Part shown: piece after piece, positions 39,531-47,273 of the stretch | How the letters are laid out: every line of letters starts with the position of its first letter | How positions within the stretch are numbered: the first letter of the stretch is position 1 | Source of the DNA: Haloarcula rara | GTDB lineage: Archaea > Halobacteriota > Halobacteria > Halobacteriales > Haloarculaceae | Assembly (NCBI RefSeq): GCF_029338235.1 | Contig: NZ_CP119785.1 | Span: 248,001-312,000 of the forward strand | Direction: 5' to 3' | Length of the DNA stretch: 64,000 nucleotides | Notes under the pieces: generated by a model | What the model was told of the DNA's origin: nothing | Databases searched by the model: none | The model's input: the letters and a program-made list of their open reading frames with translations, nothing else | Program-made: the position numbers and the translations under genes

Positions 39531-40136
39531 ATGGACGAACTGACGCGAGGGGGGCGTCTCGCCGGCGTGGTCGCTGTCCTCGTCGCTGCGGTCGGTATCG
39601 CCGGCGCGATACTGGCGTCACCGGCCTTCACAATCGCCGGGAACGCCCTCTCTGACCTCGGGCAGCCGGGCAACCCGGTCGCGACGCCGGTGACGACGCT
39701 GCTGTTCGACGGCGGCCTGGTCCTCGCCGGCGTGGTCGGGCTCCCCTTCGCCGTTGTGCTGTGGCGGCGAAGCGAGACCCGACTCGGACAGGCGGCCGTC
39801 GTCCCCTTCACCATCGCACTGCTCGGGATGGTCGGCGTCGGCCTCTTTCCGGCCGGGCGGGCGCTCCACGTCCCGGCCGCGCTGACGCTGTATCTCGCCT
39901 CGATGGTCGCCATGGGGCTCGACGGTATCGGTGACGTGCTATCCGGACAGCGACGGCGCGGCGCAGGTACGTGCTCGCTCGTGGCTGTCCACGTCGCCGG
40001 CTGGTGGTGGTGGGCCGCCAGTGGCCCAGTGCTGCGGCCCGGACTGGTTATCCCGGAGCTGCTCGGCGCGGGCATCTTCGCCGCGTGGGTCTTGCTGACC
40101 GCGCTGGGGCAAGCGCCCGGTTGGCCCGAAAGCTGA
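39531..40136 (+). CDS. DUF998 family membrane protein
   Basis: 201 residues with about six hydrophobic segments (LAGVVAVLVAAVGIAGAILA, LLFDGGLVLAGVVGLPFAVV, AAVVPFTIALLGMVGVGLFP and others). The FTIAGNALSDLGQPGNPV segment is the signature of DUF998 membrane proteins. No known activity. It sits between the palindromic element and an ABC exporter on the same strand, with 66 bases before the exporter's ATPase gene. Confidence 0.75.
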   Translation: MDELTRGGRLAGVVAVLVAAVGIAGAILASPAFTIAGNALSDLGQPGNPVATPVTTLLFDGGLVLAGVVGLPFAVVLWRRSETRLGQAAVVPFTIALLGMVGVGLFPAGRALHVPAALTLYLASMVAMGLDGIGDVLSGQRRRGAGTCSLVAVHVAGWWWWAASGPVLRPGLVIPELLGAGIFAAWVLLTALGQAPGWPES

Positions 40137-40202
40137 CGCGAGTATCAAATACGGCAACCGGGCCGAACGAATAAAGGGGCGAGTGGCTGGTACTCTCGAG
40201 GT

Positions 40203-40940
40203 ATGGTAGCTATCGAGACGACGGACCTGACGCGCCGCTTCGGCGAGGTAACGGCGCTGTCAGAACTCTCCCTCTCCGTCGACGACGGCGCCCTCTTCGG
40301 GCTTCTGGGACCCAACGGCTCCGGGAAGACGACGACCATCGAACTGCTGACCGGGCAGCGCGAGCCGTCCAGCGGGACGGCCACCGTCGTCGGCCACGAC
40401 CCGGTCACGAAGCCGATGGCAGTCAAGCGCGCTATCGGCATCCTGCCCGAGCGCGAGGACCCGCCGAGCTTTCTCTCTCCCAGGGAGTATCTCACCTTCG
40501 TCGGCGAGGTGCGAGACGTGCCCGACGTGGACGACCGCATCGAGACGTGGGCCGAGCGCCTGGAGTTTGCGGGCGTGCTGGACGCCCTGTCGACGGGACT
40601 GTCGGAGGGGGAGCGCCAGCGGGTGATGCTCGCCGCCGCCTTCCTGCACGACCCCGACCTGGTGTTCATCGACGAGCCGCTCGTGAACCTGGACCCAATC
40701 ATGCAAGAGCAGGTCAAAGCAGTCCTCGCTGACTACTGCGAGCGGGGGAACACGCTCTTTCTCTCGACACATTACGTCGACGTGGCCGCCGAGCTCTGTA
40801 CGCACGTCGGCATCGTCGAGAGCGGCGAACTCGTCGCCGAGTGTGACCCCAGCGAGATGAGCGAGGACGAGCTGCTGGAGTACTTCATCGCCGAGGTCGG
40901 CGGGGAGCGCCACGGCGGCGGGGTGGAGGTGCGGGCGTGA
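40203..40940 (+). CDS. ABC transporter ATP-binding protein
   Basis: 245 residues. Walker A GPNGSGKTTTIELL, signature LSEGERQRVMLAAA, Walker B LVFIDEPLVNLDP and switch His in FLSTHYVD. Short NatA/CcmA-type ATPase with no C-terminal extension. It overlaps the following permease by four bases (GTGA). The two form an ABC-2 exporter of unknown cargo, distinct from the three-gene one at 27193-31126. Confidence 0.92.
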   Translation: MVAIETTDLTRRFGEVTALSELSLSVDDGALFGLLGPNGSGKTTTIELLTGQREPSSGTATVVGHDPVTKPMAVKRAIGILPEREDPPSFLSPREYLTFVGEVRDVPDVDDRIETWAERLEFAGVLDALSTGLSEGERQRVMLAAAFLHDPDLVFIDEPLVNLDPIMQEQVKAVLADYCERGNTLFLSTHYVDVAAELCTHVGIVESGELVAECDPSEMSEDELLEYFIAEVGGERHGGGVEVRA

Positions 40941-42334
40941 CGGGGACGCTGTTCCGGTGGATGGTCCGCGAGGAGTGGCGTCTCCACAGCCACCTCTTCG
41001 GGGGGGCGCGCTTCGCGGCGTTTCCCCTGCTCGTGGCCGCACTAACAGCGGTCGGCACGTGGCTGTTGCCGATGACGGGGACCCCCATGGACACCGTCGC
41101 GGGCGGGCTGGTCGCGCTCGTGGCCTTCTTCGGGCTGCAGGTCGGGACCATCGGCCTGGTCGGCCGGGACGCGCTGCGGGACGTGCTGGGCGAGATGACG
41201 TTGCTGGTCTTCTCGGCGCGCACCCTCCCGCTGTCCTTTCGGCGCCTGCTCGCGACGTTCCTGTTAAAGGACGTCTGCTACTACACCGGGTTCGTGCTCA
41301 CGCCGGCGGTGCTGGGCTACGGTGCCGTGGCCATCGCGTCGGGGACAGCCCCGGCGAGTGTCGCCCTGCTGTGGCTCGCCGTCGTCGCGGCCTTCGCCTT
41401 CGGCGCGTCGCTATCGCTCGCACTCGTCGCCGTGGCGACCCGGAGCCGGCCGGCGTTCGTGGGCGGGCTCGCCGCCGGAACGCTTTCGGTCCTCGCGCTG
41501 GGCGTCGACCCCGTCGCGTACACGCCCTACGCCCTGTACGCCGACCCGTCGGTGGCCACGGCCGTTCGCGGCGTCGCGCCGACGCTCGCGCTCGCGGCGG
41601 TCGGTGTCGCGCTCTTCGAGCCGGTCGACGACACCGGCTCGGCTCGTCACCGGGCGACCGAACGGCTCTTTACGGGCGTCTCGGACCCGCTGACCAGACA
41701 GTCGCTCCTGTCGGTCGCGCGCTCCTCTGGCTCGGTCGGCAAGGTCGTCTTCTCGATGGGCGTACTCTTTGCCGTCACGGCGTTGTTGCTGGACCGGATT
41801 ACCGCTGCGACCGGTATTCGACCGCAAGCCGGCGTCGCGTTCGGGACGCTGCTGGGACTGGGTGCCTTCACGACCTACAGCTGGGTCACGCAGTTCGATT
41901 CCCCCCGGTCGTATCTCCGCTATCCGGTGGCCTACGCCGACGTCTTCGCAGGGACCCTGCGGGCGTATCTGGTGCTCTCGCTGTCGGCAGCGGCGCTCTA
42001 TCTGACCGTGGCGACGCTGTGGTATCCACCCGCGGCCGTCGCGGTCGGTGCCCTCGTTGTCCCCGGGGTGGCCGTCTACGTCTTCGGCGTGGCGGCGTAT
42101 CTCACCGGGCTGTCGCCCAACGAGTTGCTGTTCGATACCGCGCTGTTTGCCGTCTTCGGGGCCGCGCTGGCCGCGCTGGCAGTCCCACTACTGGTCGCCG
42201 CGCTCGTAGTCTCTGTGGCGCCCCTGGCCGCCGTCGGCGGTGCGGTGGGACTGGCCGGGCTGGCCGGCGCCGTCGGCTGGTGGCTGATAGGTCGTGCCGG
42301 TCCACGCTGGGAGGGGCGACTCAGGAGACAATGA
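40937..42334 (+). CDS. ABC-2-like transporter permease
   Basis: 465 residues from the GTG at 40937, overlapping the ATPase stop. About ten to twelve membrane helices are spread along the whole length (for example AAFPLLVAALTAVGTWLLPM, VCYYTGFVLTPAVLGYGAVA, and a glycine/alanine-rich pair near the C-terminus). No large extracellular domain, unlike the permeases at 28096 and 30038. It is the membrane half of the ATPase just upstream. Cargo unknown. Confidence 0.85.
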   Translation: MTGTLFRWMVREEWRLHSHLFGGARFAAFPLLVAALTAVGTWLLPMTGTPMDTVAGGLVALVAFFGLQVGTIGLVGRDALRDVLGEMTLLVFSARTLPLSFRRLLATFLLKDVCYYTGFVLTPAVLGYGAVAIASGTAPASVALLWLAVVAAFAFGASLSLALVAVATRSRPAFVGGLAAGTLSVLALGVDPVAYTPYALYADPSVATAVRGVAPTLALAAVGVALFEPVDDTGSARHRATERLFTGVSDPLTRQSLLSVARSSGSVGKVVFSMGVLFAVTALLLDRITAATGIRPQAGVAFGTLLGLGAFTTYSWVTQFDSPRSYLRYPVAYADVFAGTLRAYLVLSLSAAALYLTVATLWYPPAAVAVGALVVPGVAVYVFGVAAYLTGLSPNELLFDTALFAVFGAALAALAVPLLVAALVVSVAPLAAVGGAVGLAGLAGAVGWWLIGRAGPRWEGRLRRQ

Positions 42335-42404
42335 CAGTACAGGGACAGCTTTCCGTAGGTACAAGTGCAAAAACGTGTTCGAGTATGGTATACGAGTAGA
42401 TTAC

Positions 42405-43769
42405 ATGGCCGAGGGTACTATCAGAACGCTGGTGGTCGACGACAGCGAGTTCTTCGCAGATATGACTGCGGAGACGTTGACCCAGGAACACGACATGGAC
42501 GCTGTCTCGGTCCACAGCGGCACCGCCGCCGCCGAGCGGCTGGCCGAGGAGGAGTTCGACTGCGTCGTCAGCGACTACGAGATGCCCGAGATGGACGGGC
42601 TGGAGTTGCTGTCGACAGTCCGGAGCGAGGACCCGTCGCTGCCCTTTATTCTCCTCACGGGCCGGGGCGACGAGGAGACGGCGAGCAAGGCGATACGGGC
42701 CGGCGTGGCCGACTACCTGCTGAAACTCGAGGTCGTCGAGGACAAGCAGTACGGTCGGCTGGCCAACCGCATCGAGAGCGTCGTCGCACAGGACCGGACC
42801 AGAAAGAAGTTCGAGTCACTGGTCGCGAACTCGCCGGACGGTATCGCACACATCACTGCGAAGGGGGTCCTGCTGTCGGCCAACCCCTCGCTGGCCGACC
42901 GGCTCGGGACGACCCCCGAGGCGCTGGCCGGCGAGCGCCTCATCGACGTGATGGACACCGAAACCGCTCGCCGGCGGGTCGCCGCTGTGCGTGAGGCAAT
43001 CGACGAGGGCGAGACGGTCGAGACGACGGACTCGCTCGACGGGCGCCACTACCAGAACCAGTTCGTCCCCGTCGAGAGCCACCGCGAGCGGGCCACGGCC
43101 CAGCTTGTCTCCCGGGACGTCACGGAACGGGTCGAGCGCGAACGGGAGCTCGAACGGCAGAACGAGCGGCTAGAGGAATTCGCAAGCGTCGTCAGCCACG
43201 ACCTCAGAAACCCGTTGAACGTCGCCGCCAGCGCCCTGGAACTGCTCGACGTCGAGGACGACAACGAGATGGTGGCCAAGATAGACCGGTCGCTCGACCG
43301 GATGAGCGACATCATCGAGGACGTCCTGACGCTGGCTCGCGAGGGGCGGGCCGTCCACGAGCCCGAGTGGGTCGCAATTGATTCGCTGGCCGAGGAGGCC
43401 TGGGCCGACGTCGCGACAGATGGCGCGACACTCTCGGTGACAGTGACGGGCGAGATAGAGGCCGACCCCACACGGGCCCGTGACCTCTTCGCGAACCTCT
43501 TTCGCAACGCCGTCGAGCACAACGACGGCCCCGTGACAGTGACCGTCGGCCCCCGCGACGACGGAATCTACGTCGCCGACGACGGGACCGGTATCGACGA
43601 GGAGAGCGACGTGTTCGAGATGGGCCACTCGACGGCCGACGACGGGACCGGTATCGGGCTGGCCATCGTCGCCCAGATCGCCGACGCCCACGGGTGGGGG
43701 CTCGACCTGACCGAGAGCGAGGACGGCGGCGCCCGCTTCGATGTGACCGACGTGGCCAGCCGCGAATGA
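42405..43769 (+). CDS. Hybrid receiver-PAS-histidine kinase
   Basis: 454 residues from ATG 42405. Residues 1-120 form a receiver domain: VVDDSEFFADMTAE, the phospho-acceptor in VVSDYEMPEMDGLELL and LLTGRGDEE. A PAS domain follows (about 125-245: FESLVANSPDGIAHITAKGV). The kinase core has ASVVSHDLRNPLNVAASALE with the phospho-His, LFRNAVEHND, VADDGTGID and GTGIGLAIVAQIAD. It is soluble. This order is common in haloarchaeal signalling. No separate response regulator is near. The frame is open upstream to 42294, but those codons lie over the permease end. Confidence 0.92.
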   Translation: MAEGTIRTLVVDDSEFFADMTAETLTQEHDMDAVSVHSGTAAAERLAEEEFDCVVSDYEMPEMDGLELLSTVRSEDPSLPFILLTGRGDEETASKAIRAGVADYLLKLEVVEDKQYGRLANRIESVVAQDRTRKKFESLVANSPDGIAHITAKGVLLSANPSLADRLGTTPEALAGERLIDVMDTETARRRVAAVREAIDEGETVETTDSLDGRHYQNQFVPVESHRERATAQLVSRDVTERVERERELERQNERLEEFASVVSHDLRNPLNVAASALELLDVEDDNEMVAKIDRSLDRMSDIIEDVLTLAREGRAVHEPEWVAIDSLAEEAWADVATDGATLSVTVTGEIEADPTRARDLFANLFRNAVEHNDGPVTVTVGPRDDGIYVADDGTGIDEESDVFEMGHSTADDGTGIGLAIVAQIADAHGWGLDLTESEDGGARFDVTDVASRE

Positions 43770-43803
43770 GGGGCTTTTCACCCCTGGCGCCATACCGGCA
43801 CCC

Positions 43804-44586
43804 ATGACTGTCCGGGGCGTCCTGCTGGACCTCGACGGAACGGTGTATCACCACGACGACCCCCTGCCCGGGGCACCCGAAGCGGTCGACCGCCTTCGCG
43901 AGAGCGGCCGCTCGTTACTGTTCTTCTCGAACAACCCCCTCCACGGCGGAACGGAGTACGTCGAGCGCCTGCAGTCGCTGGGAATCGACGCTCGCCCCGG
44001 CGAGGCCTGCTCCTCGGCCGTGGTCACGCGGGAGTACATCGACGAGCACCACGCAAGCGACGACGTGTTCGTCATCGGCTCGGCCGCGATTCGCGAGCGT
44101 ATCGCCCGCGGGCGGGCCGACGTGGTCGCTGAACCGGGCGAGGCCGACGTGCTGCTGGCTTCCTGGACCGACGAGTTTCACTACGAGGACATGACCGACG
44201 CGCTCCGCGTGCTCGACACCGGCACCGTCTATCTGGGCACGGACCCCGACCCGACCTTCCCGGGACCCGGCGGCGACCCGGTGCCCGGCTCGGGCGCGAT
44301 CCTCCGGGCTATCACGGGCGTCACGGAACGCGAGCCCGACCGGGTCCTGGGCAAGCCATCCGAGGTCGCCATCGAGGCGGCGCTCGACCGGCTGCGCCAC
44401 GACGCCGAGGACATCCTCGTCGTCGGCGACCGCCTGGGGACCGACATCCTGCTCGGCGAGCGCGCCGGGATGGAGACGGCGCTCGTGATGACAGGCGTCA
44501 CCGACGACGCGACGCTCGCCGCCAGTGACGTGAAACCCGACCACGTGCTGGACTCGCTCGCGGATATCGACAGTATTCTCTCGTAG
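43804..44586 (+). CDS. HAD-superfamily IIA phosphatase (NagD-like)
   Basis: 260 residues. Motif I LLDLDGTVY contains the nucleophile and acid aspartates; motif II is in LLFFSNNPLHGG; motif III Lys is in VLGKPSE; motif IV reads ILVVGDRLGTDILLGERAGM. The cap insertion between II and III is the C2A type of NagD. It should hydrolyse small phosphoesters (such as 4-nitrophenyl phosphate, ribonucleotides or phosphoglycolate) in the cytoplasm. Substrate unproven. It starts 34 bases after the hybrid kinase. Confidence 0.9.
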   Translation: MTVRGVLLDLDGTVYHHDDPLPGAPEAVDRLRESGRSLLFFSNNPLHGGTEYVERLQSLGIDARPGEACSSAVVTREYIDEHHASDDVFVIGSAAIRERIARGRADVVAEPGEADVLLASWTDEFHYEDMTDALRVLDTGTVYLGTDPDPTFPGPGGDPVPGSGAILRAITGVTEREPDRVLGKPSEVAIEAALDRLRHDAEDILVVGDRLGTDILLGERAGMETALVMTGVTDDATLAASDVKPDHVLDSLADIDSILS

Positions 44587-44694
44587 CCTCGGCGGGTCGA
44601 ACATCCTGAACCGTCGGATAAACTCCCAACAACGGGAACGTGTCCCACTGTCGAACCCTTTATTGGCCGGGTTGTGCAACTGATATGATAACCG

Positions 44695-44943
44695 ATGGTC
44701 GACAAAGCCGAACTCCGCGAGCAGTTCACTGAAGCGTTCCAGGACGCAGACTACCCCATCTCCAGCCCGATGGACCTCGTGCCAGCGCTACCCGCCGGTC
44801 CGGCGACGAAGTTCGAGTCCGGCGAGTTCTCGATGACGGCGATGGAACTGAACACCAAACTCGACGGGGAGTTCCCCTACGAGAGCGTCGACGACTTCGT
44901 CGACGACGTGATGGCGTCGCTGGAATCGCAGGACCTCATCTAG
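44695..44943 (+). CDS. MTH865 family protein
   Basis: 82 residues: MVDKAELREQFTEAFQDADY, PISSPMDLVPALPAGPATKF, ESGEFSMTAMEL. This is the small helical EF-hand-like MTH865 family known from archaeal structural genomics; no biochemical role is established. A TATA-like CCTTTATT at about 44658-44665 lies 30-37 bases upstream. Its 3' end overlaps the convergent YdjM-like gene by eight bases. Confidence 0.85.
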   Translation: MVDKAELREQFTEAFQDADYPISSPMDLVPALPAGPATKFESGEFSMTAMELNTKLDGEFPYESVDDFVDDVMASLESQDLI

Positions 44944-45421
44944 GGGCGACCGCGAGGACCGCAACCGTGAGCGCGATACCGAGCCCCAGCAGCGCGTAGT
45001 TCGCCAGCGTGTTGTCCGCTCGACAGACGCCGAGCGTGTAGTGCCGGTCAGAGACCGGCCAGAAGGGCGTGATGCCCATGGGCGTGATGGCGTCCGCGAG
45101 CAGGTGCGAGACGACGGCAGTCGTGCCGACCGCGAACCCGACAGCGGCGAGCTCGACCGGCGTTCCGACGCCGGCGTCCCGGCCGAGCAGCCAGCCGAGC
45201 ACGCCGAGGGCACCACCGACCGCGACCGCAAATCCCAGGGTGTGGGTGACGCCCCGATGGGCGACGCCGGGCAGGCGCTGGTCGACGTCTGGCAGGGACG
45301 CGAGCGCGACCGAGCCGGCGCCACCGACGATAGCGAGGGTCGGCCGGCCCAGCAGTAACAGCGCCAGCCCCAGCGGCGCGTACACGACGAGTGCGGCCCC
45401 CTGATGGCCCAGCCGGTACAT
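44936..45421 (-). CDS. YdjM/DUF457-type membrane hydrolase
   Basis: 161 residues with four to five membrane helices. The metal-binding motif pattern of this family is present: SLPDVDQRLPGVAHRGVTHT, followed by SHLLADAITPMGITPFWPV. These histidine and aspartate residues face the membrane and are typical of LexA-regulated inner-membrane YdjM and of putative metal-dependent hydrolases. The substrate is unknown, though lipid phosphate hydrolysis is often proposed. It is convergent with the MTH865 gene. Confidence 0.85.
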   Translation of the reverse strand: MYRLGHQGAALVVYAPLGLALLLLGRPTLAIVGGAGSVALASLPDVDQRLPGVAHRGVTHTLGFAVAVGGALGVLGWLLGRDAGVGTPVELAAVGFAVGTTAVVSHLLADAITPMGITPFWPVSDRHYTLGVCRADNTLANYALLGLGIALTVAVLAVAPR

Positions 45422-45506
45422 ACCAGTCAGTTTGTCCCCGATAGCTTCTAAACTGTCGGTCCGCCTCCGTGGCGAGGCTTATGTGGCCGGCGGGGCAAGT
45501 AAGGCC

Positions 45507-45659
45507 ATGTTACTGCCGGCGGTCGTCGAGACGCTGATTGCGACCTTTGGCCCGTTTCTCATCCCGGCGACGCTGTTCGTGCTGGGTGCCATCGGCTACC
45601 TGTTTCTCTATCTGGTGACTCGGGCCCGCCGTGAGACGTACACTGACGACCAGTCGTGA
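45507..45659 (+). CDS. Small single-helix membrane protein
   Basis: 50 residues from ATG 45507: MLLPAVVETLIATFGPFLIP, then ATLFVLGAIGYLFLYLVTRA, and a polar tail RRETYTDDQS. One long or two short membrane segments. Similar short proteins occur next to metal genes in other haloarchaea as far as I recall. An upstream GTG-type start (45432) adds an unlikely leader. No function is assigned. Confidence 0.6.
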   Translation: MLLPAVVETLIATFGPFLIPATLFVLGAIGYLFLYLVTRARRETYTDDQS

Positions 45660-45740
45660 CAGACCAGGCCGGCCGTGACACGCACCTGTGGACGGATATG
45701 AACCGACCCAATTTTTGTTTTGAAACACTACGCTTTTCAG

Positions 45741-45754
45741 TTAGACGCGTCTAA
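45741..45754. promoter_or_regulatory. Perfect palindrome, probable DtxR/SirR operator
   Basis: TTAGACGCGTCTAA is a perfect 14-base palindrome nine bases before the regulator's ATG (45763). TTAG...CTAA half-sites are typical of metal-dependent regulators such as MntR, IdeR and haloarchaeal SirR/Idr. A weak TATA-like AATTTTTG lies about 30 bases upstream (45711-45718). Autoregulation of this operon is therefore likely. Confidence 0.65.
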
Positions 45755-45762
45755 ATCACCCC

Positions 45763-46452
45763 ATGTTGAGCGCGAAGATGGAGGACTATCTGAAGGCTAT
45801 CTACCGGCTCGAACGGGAGGGCGAACCCCCCGTGGCGACCTCGACTATCGCTGAGACGCTGGAGGTGACGCCGCCGACCGCGACGAGCATGGTCGAGACG
45901 CTCGCCGACCGCGACCTCGTCGAACGCGAGAAGTACAAGGGCGTCACTCTCTCTCCGGAGGGCGAGACGGTCGCACTGGAGGTCATCCGTCACCACCGGC
46001 TGCTGGAGACCTTTCTCACCGAGGAGCTGGGCTACGACTGGGCGGAGGTCCACGAGGAAGCCGAGATTCTGGAACACCACATCAGCGAGGAGTTCGAGCG
46101 CCGCGTCGCCGCCGCACTGGACGACCCCGAGGTCGACCCCCACGGCGACCCGATTCCCAGCGACACGCTGGACCCTATCGACGACATCCCGGCCTCCGCG
46201 CTGGCCGACCACGGCGAGGGGACCCGACTGCTGGTCGCTCGTGTGCGAGACCGCGACCCGGAAGAGCTGACGTATCTCGACGGGGCGGGCATCCGGCCGG
46301 GCGTCGAACTCGTCGTCGAGGAAGTCGCCCCCATCGGGATGGTGACGGTCCGACTGGACAGCGGTGAGACGGTGGCGCTGCCAGACCACATCGCCGACGC
46401 CATCCAGGTCCGCAACCCCGACGAGGCCGCCGAAGAGGTGACCGAGGTGTGA
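45763..46452 (+). CDS. DtxR/MntR-family metal-dependent transcriptional regulator
   Basis: 229 residues. N-terminal winged helix: MLSAKMEDYLKAIYRLEREG, then VATSTIAETLEVTPPTATSM and KGVTLSPEGETVAL. The dimerisation and metal-binding part follows, with HHRLLETFLTEELGYDWAEV and AEILEHHISEEFERRV, where the Glu and His residues match metal ligands. The C-terminal SH3-like FeoA domain (about 155-220: EGTRLLVARV...VALPDHIADAIQV) is present. It senses Mn2+ or Fe2+; the transporter next door argues for manganese. Its TGA overlaps the GTG of that transporter. Confidence 0.93.
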   Translation: MLSAKMEDYLKAIYRLEREGEPPVATSTIAETLEVTPPTATSMVETLADRDLVEREKYKGVTLSPEGETVALEVIRHHRLLETFLTEELGYDWAEVHEEAEILEHHISEEFERRVAAALDDPEVDPHGDPIPSDTLDPIDDIPASALADHGEGTRLLVARVRDRDPEELTYLDGAGIRPGVELVVEEVAPIGMVTVRLDSGETVALPDHIADAIQVRNPDEAAEEVTEV

Positions 46453-47156
46453 GCGAGGTCACCTGGCTCGGCGTCGTCGCTATCGCCGCCGGCGCACAGC
46501 TGACCGTCCTCCCCGGTGAGAAGGTCCAGTTCATCATCGCGGGGCTCTCGACCCGGTACCACCCGGCGATGGTCGTCGCCGCGGCCGGCACCGCCTTTGC
46601 CGGTTGGACGGCCCTGGAGGTATGGCTCGGCAGCGCCGTCACCGAACTCCTCCCCGGAATCTACCTCGACGCGATGACGGCGGCGCTGTTCGTCCTCTTT
46701 GCCTACCTACTGGTCCGGACCGCCCCCGACAAAGACGCTCCGGACAGGGAGGCCGCTACAGGCCTGCTGACCGACGGCGGCGAACTGGACGTCACCGTCC
46801 CCTACCTCGGCTGGCAGGTCCCGAACAAACTCGGGGGCTTCCTGCCCATCTTCGCGATGATGGCCTTCGGCGAGTTCGGCGACAAGACCCAGCTCATCAC
46901 CATCTCGCTGGCCGCCCAGTACCCCGCGTTCGGGACCGCCATCTGGACCGGCGAGATGCTGGCTATCATTCCGGTGAGCATCGCCAACGCCCTGTTCTTC
47001 CACAAGTTCTCCCATCACTTCGACCTCCGGAAGGCCCACTTCGTCGGCGCCGGCCTGTTCCTCTTTTTCGCCGTCGACTTCGCGGTGAAGGTCACCGTTG
47101 GCTTCTCGCTGTGGGAGACCGTCGTCACCGCGGCGGCGAACGCGCTACCGTTCTGA
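46449..47156 (+). CDS. GDT1/TMEM165 family (UPF0016) cation transporter
   Basis: 235 residues from GTG 46449 overlapping the regulator stop (GTGA). Six to seven helices form two inverted repeats. The second repeat has the canonical AFGEFGDKTQLITI (ExGDK(T/S)) motif; the first has the divergent LPGEKVQFIIAG. UPF0016 proteins move Mn2+ or Ca2+ across membranes, usually by H+ or Na+ exchange. Location in a DtxR operon supports Mn2+ export under control of this regulator. No periplasmic signal peptide. Confidence 0.88.
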   Translation: MSEVTWLGVVAIAAGAQLTVLPGEKVQFIIAGLSTRYHPAMVVAAAGTAFAGWTALEVWLGSAVTELLPGIYLDAMTAALFVLFAYLLVRTAPDKDAPDREAATGLLTDGGELDVTVPYLGWQVPNKLGGFLPIFAMMAFGEFGDKTQLITISLAAQYPAFGTAIWTGEMLAIIPVSIANALFFHKFSHHFDLRKAHFVGAGLFLFFAVDFAVKVTVGFSLWETVVTAAANALPF

Positions 47157-47273
47157 CGTTCTTATCGAATTTTCTTGCGGCATCTCGCTTTCTATTCGAA
47201 GGTATAGTTCCGTTAGAACCTTACAATCACAGTGACAAACCGCATCAACGGGGAGGTCCTACTAGTACCAAAG

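Noticed and set aside
40957..42399. 480-codon frame overlapping the ABC permease on the same strand
   Set aside because: Extremely Arg-rich shadow of the permease, with no hydrophobic helices.
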